From Williamsia faeni (GTDB taxonomy: Bacteria; Actinomycetota; Actinomycetes; Mycobacteriales; Mycobacteriaceae): 64,000 bases of DNA. A model generated the notes under the pieces. The model was not told the DNA's origin. It searched no databases and saw nothing but the letters and a program-made list of their open reading frames with translations. Every line of letters begins with the position of its first letter. Position 1 is the first letter of the stretch. The stretch covers positions 150,576-214,575 of the forward strand of contig QJJF01000009.1 of NCBI GenBank assembly GCA_003202005.1, read 5' to 3'. A program made the translations under genes and the position numbers. Positions 35,501 to 43,438 of this stretch are shown here, one piece after another.

Positions 35501-36990
35501 CGGGGAAGCGTGAAAATCGTTCGGTGCCATGGCTTCTGCGGCACTCCCGTGATGTCGCTCATCACATGTTTGATGGTGAGGTATTCATCGAGCGAGTAGG
35601 TCGACATGTCTTTACCGAAGCCCGATGCGCCCATGCCGCCGTGCGGCATCTCGCTGACGATCGGGATGTGATCGTTGATCCACACACATCCGGCACGGAT
35701 GTCTCGGGAAGCCCGTTGTGCGCGATACACATCGCGCGTCCACGCCGAAGCAGCCAATCCGTAGACGGTGTCGTTGGCCCTGCGTAGTGCATCTTCGTCG
35801 TCGTCAAAAGCACTGACGGTCAGGACCGGTCCGAAGATCTCGTCCCGGTACACCTCCGCGTCTTCGGGTACATCGGCGAGAAGGGTTGGCGGGTAAAAGG
35901 CACCCGGGCACTCGGGCGCCCGGCCACCGGTGACCACCCGGATCCCGGCCCCACGTGCGCGATCGACCATCGCGGCTACCTTGTCCCGGTGTCGCAGCGA
36001 GATCAGCGGTCCCATGTCGGTCGCCGGATCGGTGGGATCACCGACCCGCACCTTCGACATCAGTTCGCCGACACCTGAAACGAAGTCGTCGTAGAGCGGA
36101 CGGGAGACGATGGCCCTGGTCGCCGCGGTGCAGTCCTGGCCGGAGTTGATCAGTGCGCCCGCCACTGCACCGTGGATCGCGGCCTCGAGGTCGGCATCGT
36201 CAAACACCACAAACGGCGCCTTGCCTCCGAGTTCGAGCTGAACCCTGGTGCCGTGGGCCGCGGCCTGCGACATCACCTGCCGCCCAACGCCGGTGGACCC
36301 GGTGAACGTGACCAGATCCACCCCGGGGTGACCGGCTATCGCGGCACCCACCTCGACGCCGGTTCCGGTGAGCACGTTGAAGACACCGTCGGGGATACCC
36401 GCCTCCGTGGCGAGCCGGGCCAGGGTGAGGGTGGTCAAGGGGGTCAGCTCGGCGGGCTTGAGTACCACCGTGGAGCCCGCGGCCAACGCCGGGATCACCT
36501 TCCATACCGCCATCTGCAGCGGGTAGTTCCATGGCGTGATCGATCCGACCACACCCACAGCCTCTCTTCGAATCGACGACGTGTGGTCGCCCGAGTACTC
36601 GGCACTCGCCTTGCCCTCGAGATTGCGGGCCAGTCCGGCGAAGAACTCGGTGTTGTCGACCGAGCCCGGGACGTCGAACTCGGTGGCCAAGCGGGTCGGC
36701 TTGCCGGTCTGACGCACCTCCTCGGCGGCGAGTTGATCAGCAGTGGCCGACATCGCGGACGCCAATGACGACAGTGCCGCACTCCGCTCGGCGGGCGTTG
36801 CACTCGACCACTGCCCCAGTGCATTTCGCGCAACGCCGACGGCGTGGTCCACATCCGCTGCGGTGGCCAGCGTGGTGGATGCTACGGCGACACCGGTCGC
36901 CGGATCGACGACATCGTGAGCATCACCGGCACCGGACAACTCGCGTCCGTTCACCCATCCGGCGGCAAAAGTTGTTGAACCGGTCGTCAT
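35497..36990 (-). CDS. NAD(P)-dependent aldehyde dehydrogenase, aminobutyraldehyde/betaine-aldehyde type
   Basis: About 497 residues. Catalytic residues are intact: Glu254 in LELGGKAP and Cys287 in NSGQDCTA; the cofactor region has GSITPWNYPLQMA and FTGSTGVGR. The sequence is of the gamma-aminobutyraldehyde/PuuC group, which turns aminoaldehydes into amino acids. The ATG at 36990 has GAGGA 6 bases upstream; the open frame to 37191 is not needed. Divergently placed Lrp/AsnC and aminotransferase genes share its promoter region, so the operon is probably Lrp-controlled. Betaine aldehyde remains an alternative substrate. Confidence 0.9.
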   Translation of the reverse strand: MTTGSTTFAAGWVNGRELSGAGDAHDVVDPATGVAVASTTLATAADVDHAVGVARNALGQWSSATPAERSAALSSLASAMSATADQLAAEEVRQTGKPTRLATEFDVPGSVDNTEFFAGLARNLEGKASAEYSGDHTSSIRREAVGVVGSITPWNYPLQMAVWKVIPALAAGSTVVLKPAELTPLTTLTLARLATEAGIPDGVFNVLTGTGVEVGAAIAGHPGVDLVTFTGSTGVGRQVMSQAAAHGTRVQLELGGKAPFVVFDDADLEAAIHGAVAGALINSGQDCTAATRAIVSRPLYDDFVSGVGELMSKVRVGDPTDPATDMGPLISLRHRDKVAAMVDRARGAGIRVVTGGRAPECPGAFYPPTLLADVPEDAEVYRDEIFGPVLTVSAFDDDEDALRRANDTVYGLAASAWTRDVYRAQRASRDIRAGCVWINDHIPIVSEMPHGGMGASGFGKDMSTYSLDEYLTIKHVMSDITGVPQKPWHRTIFTLPR

Positions 36991-37093
36991 ATCAGTCCTC
37001 GCGGGCGATCGTCTTCGGTAAGGGGTTCGGCACCACTCTACCGAGCGACTGCGCATTTCGCGATCAATACTGTCCTTCGACAGCGAATTCCCT

Positions 37094-37124
37094 CCGAATC
37101 GGTTGCAGATTATTGCGGATTCCG
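37094..37124. promoter_or_regulatory. Candidate Lrp/AsnC operator between the divergent units
   Basis: CCGAATCGG and CGGATTCCG form an imperfect inverted repeat (7 of 9 pairs) around an AT-rich centre, TTGCAGATTATTG. It lies in the ~190-bp gap between the aldehyde dehydrogenase and lrp starts. A perfect CTGTC-cttc-GACAG hairpin lies nearby (37070-37083). Self-controlled Lrp proteins often bind sites like this. Confidence 0.4.
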
Positions 37125-37179
37125 TAGCATGTGAAACGCAACGATAGAACCGGACAGCGCATCGAGAAGAATCGGGGCC

Positions 37180-37641
37180 ATGACCGAGCAACCAATAGTT
37201 CTGGACAACATCTCGAAAAAGATCATCGAAGAGCTACAGGCCGACGGCCGTCGCTCCTACGCCTCGGTGGGCAAGGCGGTCGGACTGTCGGAAGCAGCGG
37301 TGCGCAACCGGGTTCAGCGCCTGAGCGAGGCGGGCGTCCTCCAGATCGTGGCGGTGACCGATCCGATGCAGGTGGGCTTTGCCCGGCAGGCGATGATCGG
37401 AATCCGTTGCACCGGAGACACAGCCGCGCTGGGCGAGGCACTGGCAGAGGTCGACGAGATCGACTACGTGGTTCTCACAGCCGGATCATTCGATGTGGTC
37501 ATCGAAGTGGTCTGCGAGAACGACGAGCATCTGCTCGAAGTACTGAACAAGAAGGTGCGATCGCAGCCCGGCGTGACCGGGACAGAGACGCTGGTCTACC
37601 TGAAATTGGTCAAGCAACAATACAATTGGGGTACCCGATGA
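37180..37641 (+). CDS. Lrp/AsnC-family transcriptional regulator
   Basis: 153 residues. The N-terminal helix-turn-helix covers about 8-55 (KIIEELQADGRRSYASVGKAVGLSEAAVRNR). The C-terminal RAM-type effector domain covers about 70-145. It is translated with the aminotransferase (ATGA overlap) and faces the aldehyde dehydrogenase/FAD operon. It is therefore the natural local regulator of this amine-catabolic locus. Effectors of the family are amino acids or related amines. The start has a CGGGG ribosome site. Confidence 0.92.
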   Translation: MTEQPIVLDNISKKIIEELQADGRRSYASVGKAVGLSEAAVRNRVQRLSEAGVLQIVAVTDPMQVGFARQAMIGIRCTGDTAALGEALAEVDEIDYVVLTAGSFDVVIEVVCENDEHLLEVLNKKVRSQPGVTGTETLVYLKLVKQQYNWGTR

Positions 37642-39011
37642 CCGAAGTCGAGAACACCACCGCCACTCTCGGCGCCCGCTCGGCGCGCCATCTGTGGGGT
37701 CACTTCTCCAGGCACGGCGACAGGACCACACCTCCGGTCATCACTCGCGGCGAAGGCGCCCGGATTTTTGACGACCGTGGCCGCAGCTACCTCGACGGAC
37801 TGTCGGGACTTTTTGTGGTGCAGGCCGGACACGGCCGCGTCGAGCTGGCCGAGGCCGCCGCCAAGCAGGCCAAGGAACTCGCTTTCTTCCCGCTCTGGTC
37901 CTATGCGACACCGCCGGCCATCGAATTGGCCGAACGTCTGGCCCACTACGCACCGGGAGACCTCAACCGGGTCTTCTTCACCACCGGCGGCGGCGAGGCC
38001 GTCGAAAGCGCGTGGAAGCTGGCGAAGCAATACTTCAAGTTGACCGGAAAGCCCGGCAAGCACAAGGTCATCTCGCGGTCGATCGCCTATCACGGCACAC
38101 CGCAGGGCGCCCTGGCGATCACCGGCATCCCCGCATTGAAGGAAGCCTTCGAGCCACTCACACCGGGCGCCTTCCGGGTCCCGAACACCAACTTCTACCG
38201 CGCCGGTGAACACGGCGACGACCCCAAAGATTTCGGTCTCTGGGCGGCCAACCGCATCGCCGAAGCCATTGAATTCGAGGGACCGGACACGGTCGCGGCG
38301 GTCTTCCTCGAACCCGTGCAGAATGCCGGAGGCTGTTTCCCGCCGCCGCCCGGTTACTTCCAGCGAGTCCGCGAGATCTGCGACAAGTACGACGTCCTCC
38401 TGGTCTCCGATGAGGTGATCTGTGCGTTCGGCCGGATCGGTTCGATGTTCGCCTGCAACGACTTCGGCTACGTCCCCGACATCATCACCTGCGCGAAGGG
38501 CATGACCTCGGGCTACTCCCCGATCGGCGCGATGATCGCGACGGACCGACTCTTCGAGCCCTTCGACGACAACACCACATCGTTTGCCCACGGTTACACG
38601 TTTGGCGGACACCCGGTTTCGGCGGCTGTCGCGCTGGCCAACCTCGACGTCTTCGAGCGTGAGGGTCTCAACGACCGCGTGAAGGAACTCGCGCCGGACT
38701 TCCGGCAGACGCTCGAACGCCTGCACGATCTGCCGATAGTCGGCGACGTGCGCGGCGAGGGTTACTTTTACGGCATCGAATTGGTGAAAGACAAAGCCAC
38801 CAAGGAAACATTCACACCAGACGAGTCCGAGCGGGTCCTGCGCAATTTCCTGTCGACGGCCTTGTTCGACGCCGGCCTGTATTGCCGTGCCGACGATCGG
38901 GGAGATCCGGTGGTGCAACTTGCACCTCCACTGACCTGTGGGCAGACCGAGTTCGACGAAATCGAACAAATCCTGCGGTCGGTATTGACCGAGGCGTACA
39001 CAAAGATCTGA
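37638..39011 (+). CDS. Class III (omega) aminotransferase, PLP-dependent
   Basis: About 457 residues. Fold-type I class III features: TTGGGEAVESAWKLAKQY, YHGTPQGAL, LEPVQNAGG, the cofactor aspartate Asp258 in VSDEVICAFGR and the PLP lysine Lys287 in CAKGMTSGYSP. It resembles putrescine/beta-alanine/pyruvate-type aminotransferases and Rv3329. It probably moves the terminal amino group of a diamine or omega-amino acid to pyruvate or 2-oxoglutarate, giving an aldehyde for the divergently encoded aldehyde dehydrogenase. The true start is the ATG in the overlap with lrp; the frame stays open to 37131 but that part lies within lrp. Confidence 0.92.
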   Translation: MTEVENTTATLGARSARHLWGHFSRHGDRTTPPVITRGEGARIFDDRGRSYLDGLSGLFVVQAGHGRVELAEAAAKQAKELAFFPLWSYATPPAIELAERLAHYAPGDLNRVFFTTGGGEAVESAWKLAKQYFKLTGKPGKHKVISRSIAYHGTPQGALAITGIPALKEAFEPLTPGAFRVPNTNFYRAGEHGDDPKDFGLWAANRIAEAIEFEGPDTVAAVFLEPVQNAGGCFPPPPGYFQRVREICDKYDVLLVSDEVICAFGRIGSMFACNDFGYVPDIITCAKGMTSGYSPIGAMIATDRLFEPFDDNTTSFAHGYTFGGHPVSAAVALANLDVFEREGLNDRVKELAPDFRQTLERLHDLPIVGDVRGEGYFYGIELVKDKATKETFTPDESERVLRNFLSTALFDAGLYCRADDRGDPVVQLAPPLTCGQTEFDEIEQILRSVLTEAYTKI

Positions 39012-39031
39012 TTCCGGGCCGAGCAGTTATC

Positions 39032-39853
39032 GTGTGCGTGATCTTCACTGGTCAGCATCATCTCGACGACAACAGCCAATATGAGTTCGCGTCGCTGCTG
39101 GGGACGCCCACCAAGGCGCACCCGACCGTTCTGTCCCGCGGTGCGGATCTGCTCCCCATCGAGGGCGCCGCCAACTCGTGGCACACAGACGTCTCGTTTG
39201 TCGACCGGATCCCGAAGTTCTCCGTGCTGCGCTCCACCGACAGACCCGCATACGGCGGCGCCACGATCTGGGCGTCGACGGTGGCCGCCTACGCCGGGCT
39301 TCCCACGCCGCTGCGCGTGCTGGCCGACCAATTGCGGGGCGTGCACACCAACAACTACGACTACGCCGAACATCTGACCACCGGAGTCGGCTCCGACCCC
39401 GCCTATCGCGCAGAGTTCGTCCAGAATGCTTTCCAGACCGAACACCCCGTCGTACGGGTACATCCCGAAACCGGTGAGCGAGCCCTGACACTGGGACATT
39501 TCGTGAAGTCGTTCGTCGGCTTGAAGACCTCGGAATCCACGGATCTTCTGCGATTGTTCCAGGCCCGGATCGAGTGCCCTGACAACACTTTCCGCTGGAA
39601 CTGGAACGACGGGGACGTGGCAATCTGGGACAACCGTTCCACCCAGCATTACGGCGTGGCCGATTTCGGCGATCAATTCCGTCGGGTGCACCGCGTTACG
39701 GTTGCCGGCGACATCCCCATCGGCATTCATCATGATCGGTCGACGATCATCGAAGGCGATGCGACCGAATACTCGGTTGTCGAAACGCCACAGCCGCTGG
39801 TCGGATGGGTGCCGGCAAGCACGGCGAGTATTCGCGGTTTTGCCGACGAGTAA
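39032..39853 (+). CDS. TauD/TfdA-type Fe(II)/2-oxoglutarate dioxygenase, N-terminally truncated
   Basis: About 273 residues from a GTG at 39032. It is close to the alkylsulfate/taurine dioxygenase group (Rv3406-like). The Fe(II) ligands are kept: His51 and Asp53 in SWHTDVSF and distal His220 in RVHRVT, and the oxoglutarate arginine region (DNRSTQH) is present. Family members usually carry about 45 more N-terminal residues before the VFFRGQ strand, here VIFTGQ. There is no room for them: only 20 bp separate it from the aminotransferase stop. It may be a decayed gene, or a re-initiated short form. Confidence 0.75.
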   Translation: MCVIFTGQHHLDDNSQYEFASLLGTPTKAHPTVLSRGADLLPIEGAANSWHTDVSFVDRIPKFSVLRSTDRPAYGGATIWASTVAAYAGLPTPLRVLADQLRGVHTNNYDYAEHLTTGVGSDPAYRAEFVQNAFQTEHPVVRVHPETGERALTLGHFVKSFVGLKTSESTDLLRLFQARIECPDNTFRWNWNDGDVAIWDNRSTQHYGVADFGDQFRRVHRVTVAGDIPIGIHHDRSTIIEGDATEYSVVETPQPLVGWVPASTASIRGFADE

Positions 39854-39870
39854 TCAGCAGCTATTCAACC

Positions 39871-39959
39871 CGGATAATTGTCTTCGGTACATCTGCACGA
39901 GTAAGCACCAACTCGGTAACACCGAAAGTCCAGACACGCGTTCATCTGCGGATAATTGT
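39871..39959. promoter_or_regulatory. Direct repeats and a dyad upstream of the exopolysaccharide operon
   Basis: The 11-mer CGGATAATTGT occurs twice (39871-39881 and 39949-39959). Between them lies a perfect dyad, CGGT-aac-ACCG (39914-39924). These are in the 129-bp gap ahead of the operon that starts at 39983. Repeats of this kind often bind regulators; the second copy could also include a -10 region. Nothing else is recognised in the gap. Confidence 0.5.
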
Positions 39960-39982
39960 TCTGAACGCTTACGATTGCCGGG

Positions 39983-41947
39983 ATGACTACGGCATACAGA
40001 CGATCCATTCGCGCATTTGCCGTGGTCACCACGGCAGCGCTTGTCGCAATTCCGGCGTTTCTGATTCCCGCGGCCACTGCGGCACCGGGCGATGGCGGGG
40101 CACTCGCGCAGGCGCCCGTGGTGGACTTTCCCACCCTCGGCCGGGATTCGACGGTGGCGATATACGGCGAGCAGGGTGAGATTTCTCTGACCCTTCCGGT
40201 CCCGCCCGGTCTCACTCCGGCCGCAATACAGGCCACGGCGGCGGTGCCTCCGAACCTGCAGCGAGCAACCCTCACCGCGATGCAGGGCACCGACACTCTC
40301 ACCCGCGTCGAACTGCCGGTGGGGGCACCTGCACCCGTCACGATCGGACTGACCGGCGCGAAGATCGTCGACAACGCCATTGCGCTCACGCTGCGAACCG
40401 ATCTGGTTCCGATCGAGGGCACATGCGTCGTCGACACGGATGTGCCGGTCGAACTGACGGACGCCGCGGTCAACTTCGTCGCCACTGAGTCCAGACCACA
40501 AACCATCGCCGACTTCTTGCCGCCGGTGCTCGAGAAACTCACCATTGCCATTCCGGCCGCACCCACCCAGACCGAATCCGACGCCGCCGTTGCCTTGACC
40601 GCGGCTGTGGTGTCCCGATACGGCTCGCAACCGGTCGATGTTGCGGTACAACAACTCCCCGATGGCCAAGAGGCCCTGGCCGGCCCGTCGGCGGCATTCG
40701 AGCGCCGCATCACAATTCTCGAACGTCCGGAGAGTGCCGTGACGCTCCTGGGTTCTGTCGGGGTTCCGACCCTGCTGATCAGTGGGCCGGCCACCGATCT
40801 GACCAATCAAACCAACCTGATCACCAGCAACCTGTCGGAACTTGCAGTCAGTTCCAAGGCCGTCGCCGGCCCACTGCAGGTCACCCCCCAGTTGCCCCCG
40901 TCATCGACCACATTGCTCGCCATCGGTGAACCAGGTCAAAGCGCCACGGCAATAACCAATCCCCAGGTCACCATCGGAATAGACCAGACGCGACTCGGCC
41001 GCAGCGCGAAGGGCATCAGGGTCAACCTGAAAGGCTCGTACACCCCGTTGCCACCGAATTACGGAGGGCAGGTGGTGATCTCGGTCGGAGACACCGTGAT
41101 CAGTCGATGGGCCACCGAAGCAGACGGTGTCATCGATACGTGGGTCGACCTACCCGATGACCTTCTCCAGCGTTTCACGGATCTGACCGTGGCCGTCGAT
41201 GCCGCCGGAAACACCGGTGGCTGTGGGCAGAGTGCCCCCCTCACCCTGACCATCGACGGAGACAGCCCGGTCCAGAGCACGAACGCGGACCCGCCGCTTC
41301 CGACCGGCTTCCAATCGATCCCGCAGGCGATGATGCCGCAGATCGAGGTGGGAATCGGTCCCGACTCCTTCGCGGACACGACCCGGGCAGTGGCCATCGT
41401 CGAAGGTCTGCAGCGCTTGAGCGCGGTACCGATCAGCACCACGGTGGTGCCGTTGGAGCAGGCACAGAACTCGTCGAATCCGGCGATCCTGATTTCCGCG
41501 GACAGCTGGGATGACGACGACCTGGTCCTTCCGGTGAGTAAGACCTCCTCCGGTCCGATCGAGCTGAGCGGAGTGGACGGCAACAACACCCCGACGACAC
41601 TGACCCTGGAACCAGGTGTGAATTTCGGCTCATTGCAGACGGTGTTCGACGGCACCCGCACCGCGCTGGTCGCCACCTCGACCGACGCACCCGGTCAGTT
41701 GGATGCCCTGCTGGACTGGCTCGACGAAGATAAGGACCGCTGGGCCACCCTGCACGGCGATGCGATTGTGCAGGTACCGGACCGCGACCCGATCACAGTG
41801 ATCACCGACGGCGCGGCAGCACCGCAGCAGTCCGACGACAACAACGATTCGGTGATCCGCTGGATCGCCGGGGGCGTACTCGTGGCCATCGGCATCGTGG
41901 TCGCGATCATCGTGTTGCGAAACCGCCGCCGCGAACCGGGGAGCTGA
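39983..41947 (+). CDS. Secreted BcsB-like membrane-anchored protein
   Basis: About 654 residues. An Ala-rich signal peptide (cleavage near residue 34, AATAAPG) and one C-terminal membrane span (about 627-645) followed by a basic tail (RNRRREPGS) leave nearly all of it outside. Beta-rich repeated segments with a paired-domain feel resemble BcsB, the extracytoplasmic cellulose-synthase partner. Two regions start with similar phrases (VVISVGDTVISR and VTIGIDQTRLG). It is first in a four-gene operon with a BcsA-like glycosyltransferase. Sequence identity to BcsB is not strong by eye, so BcsB-like is a structural and contextual call. Confidence 0.65.
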   Translation: MTTAYRRSIRAFAVVTTAALVAIPAFLIPAATAAPGDGGALAQAPVVDFPTLGRDSTVAIYGEQGEISLTLPVPPGLTPAAIQATAAVPPNLQRATLTAMQGTDTLTRVELPVGAPAPVTIGLTGAKIVDNAIALTLRTDLVPIEGTCVVDTDVPVELTDAAVNFVATESRPQTIADFLPPVLEKLTIAIPAAPTQTESDAAVALTAAVVSRYGSQPVDVAVQQLPDGQEALAGPSAAFERRITILERPESAVTLLGSVGVPTLLISGPATDLTNQTNLITSNLSELAVSSKAVAGPLQVTPQLPPSSTTLLAIGEPGQSATAITNPQVTIGIDQTRLGRSAKGIRVNLKGSYTPLPPNYGGQVVISVGDTVISRWATEADGVIDTWVDLPDDLLQRFTDLTVAVDAAGNTGGCGQSAPLTLTIDGDSPVQSTNADPPLPTGFQSIPQAMMPQIEVGIGPDSFADTTRAVAIVEGLQRLSAVPISTTVVPLEQAQNSSNPAILISADSWDDDDLVLPVSKTSSGPIELSGVDGNNTPTTLTLEPGVNFGSLQTVFDGTRTALVATSTDAPGQLDALLDWLDEDKDRWATLHGDAIVQVPDRDPITVITDGAAAPQQSDDNNDSVIRWIAGGVLVAIGIVVAIIVLRNRRREPGS

Positions 41948-41950
41948 TCG

Positions 41951-43438
41951 ATGCCGGCCGCAGGATCAGAACTGCTGCCCAATCTGCACCCCGTCTACCG
42001 AGTTGCCTTTCGCTGGACGGTGATCGGCATCCTCACGTTGATTGCATTTTGGCCGAGCATCGTGGATCTCATGGAGGAGACCTCTTCCGGCGGCCTCGTC
42101 GGCTACGTCCTCGGCATCCCGTTCCTGACTTTGGTTGCCGCGCAGGGGGTGGCGAGGCGACGTGACGACGAGTTGCCCATCCACGATCGTCAAACCGATC
42201 TCATCGTCGGATTCATGGGGATGGTCCTGGCGCTACTCGTCAAAGGCGTACTGCTCGACCGATATGCCGAACAATACGACCTGCTTCGGCTCGACATGCT
42301 GGCCATGTGGTTGTTCGTCGTCAGCGCTGCGGTGACACTATTCGGTCTCCGCCCGGTCGCCCGGTTCGCCTGGGTGTGGCTGTTGCTCCTCGCGGTTTTC
42401 CCGATCGGATTCCGCATCCTGGTGATATCGCTCGGCGGAAGCCGGTACGCCGCAGGATTTGTCATGGTCCTGTTGGCCGCTGCAGCCACCGCGCTCGCGG
42501 TCGGCCGGACCCGGCGCCGAGGACTCGTCGGCGCCGCCGCCACCACAGCGCTCGGATGCGCGATCGTGATCGGGATGATGGAGCTCTTTCCGAGCGCACC
42601 GGTCATCGCCTACGAACTGATCCCATCGCAGACCGCAACAATTGCAGTGTGTTCGGCGATGTATCTGAGTTCGCGGCGAGGTGAGACGAAGACACCGCTC
42701 AATCGGCCCGTCAACTCGTTGTCGGCGAAGAGCATTCAGCTGGCCGGCGCCCTGGTTCTGGTGTTCGGGGTGTTGTTGGCACTGATCAGCCCACCCGCCT
42801 CCTCCGCACCGCCGGTCTATCGCGAAGATGCCCTCGAGTTCGGCACACCGCTGATCGCCCCGCCCGGATGGCAGACCACCGACATCACCGAATACGACTT
42901 CGTCAAGCGGTTCTACGGACAGGACTCCACCCTGATTCGCCAATACATGACGGCCGACGAGGGAAATCCGGCGTGGGACAAGCTGTCCCGCCCGCGCACC
43001 GTGGTCGTCGACAGCGTGACCTCGCCGTGGCCGGTCAACTTCAATGTCTATTCCGACAACGTCATCTACGACATGACGAAAACCCGTACCAGCGAGGGCC
43101 TCGAGATCGACCTCGGCAACGGCGTCGTGGGTGAGCTCTTCACCGTCGTCGATGACGCCCTGCACGTGACCTGGACGAAATTGACGTGGACGTGGCGCAA
43201 CGAGAACCACGGCCAGCGTGTGACTCTGCTGACGGTCGACAACCACGATCCCGGCGCGCCTTTCCCCGAACCCGAAGACGCGCTGGTGTCCAACCTCAAC
43301 ACCGTGTTCACGGTCCTAATCCGCGGCAATTCCGTGGCCACCGACGACGACCCCGACTTCAAAGATGCCGGGCTGCTGACCGTGTTCGGCCGGGATCTGG
43401 TGGCCACACAGCTCGCCGCGGCGACGGAATCATCATGA
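41951..43438 (+). CDS. Polytopic membrane protein with large C-terminal extracytoplasmic domain
   Basis: About 495 residues. Around eight or nine membrane spans are seen (roughly 20-37, 48-66, 85-102, 114-132, 138-156, 166-184, 191-210, 263-281). A ~210-residue domain follows outside the membrane (282-495). It contains APPGWQTTD, YDFVKRFYGQDST and RTVVVDS segments. The layout is like an exosortase/EpsI fusion, but I cannot place the catalytic Cys/Arg/His, so this is only a structural resemblance. It lies 3 bp after the BcsB-like gene and overlaps the glycosyltransferase start (ATGA). Function unknown; a polymerase or secretion partner is likely. Confidence 0.75.
   Translation: MPAAGSELLPNLHPVYRVAFRWTVIGILTLIAFWPSIVDLMEETSSGGLVGYVLGIPFLTLVAAQGVARRRDDELPIHDRQTDLIVGFMGMVLALLVKGVLLDRYAEQYDLLRLDMLAMWLFVVSAAVTLFGLRPVARFAWVWLLLLAVFPIGFRILVISLGGSRYAAGFVMVLLAAAATALAVGRTRRRGLVGAAATTALGCAIVIGMMELFPSAPVIAYELIPSQTATIAVCSAMYLSSRRGETKTPLNRPVNSLSAKSIQLAGALVLVFGVLLALISPPASSAPPVYREDALEFGTPLIAPPGWQTTDITEYDFVKRFYGQDSTLIRQYMTADEGNPAWDKLSRPRTVVVDSVTSPWPVNFNVYSDNVIYDMTKTRTSEGLEIDLGNGVVGELFTVVDDALHVTWTKLTWTWRNENHGQRVTLLTVDNHDPGAPFPEPEDALVSNLNTVFTVLIRGNSVATDDDPDFKDAGLLTVFGRDLVATQLAAATESS

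Noticed and set aside
34214..35599. Plus-strand frame of ~461 codons opposite the FAD oxidoreductase
   Set aside because: His/Arg-rich shadow with no domain.
37596..38969. Minus-strand frame of ~457 codons opposite the class III aminotransferase
   Set aside because: Reverse image of a well-supported enzyme; no recognisable features.
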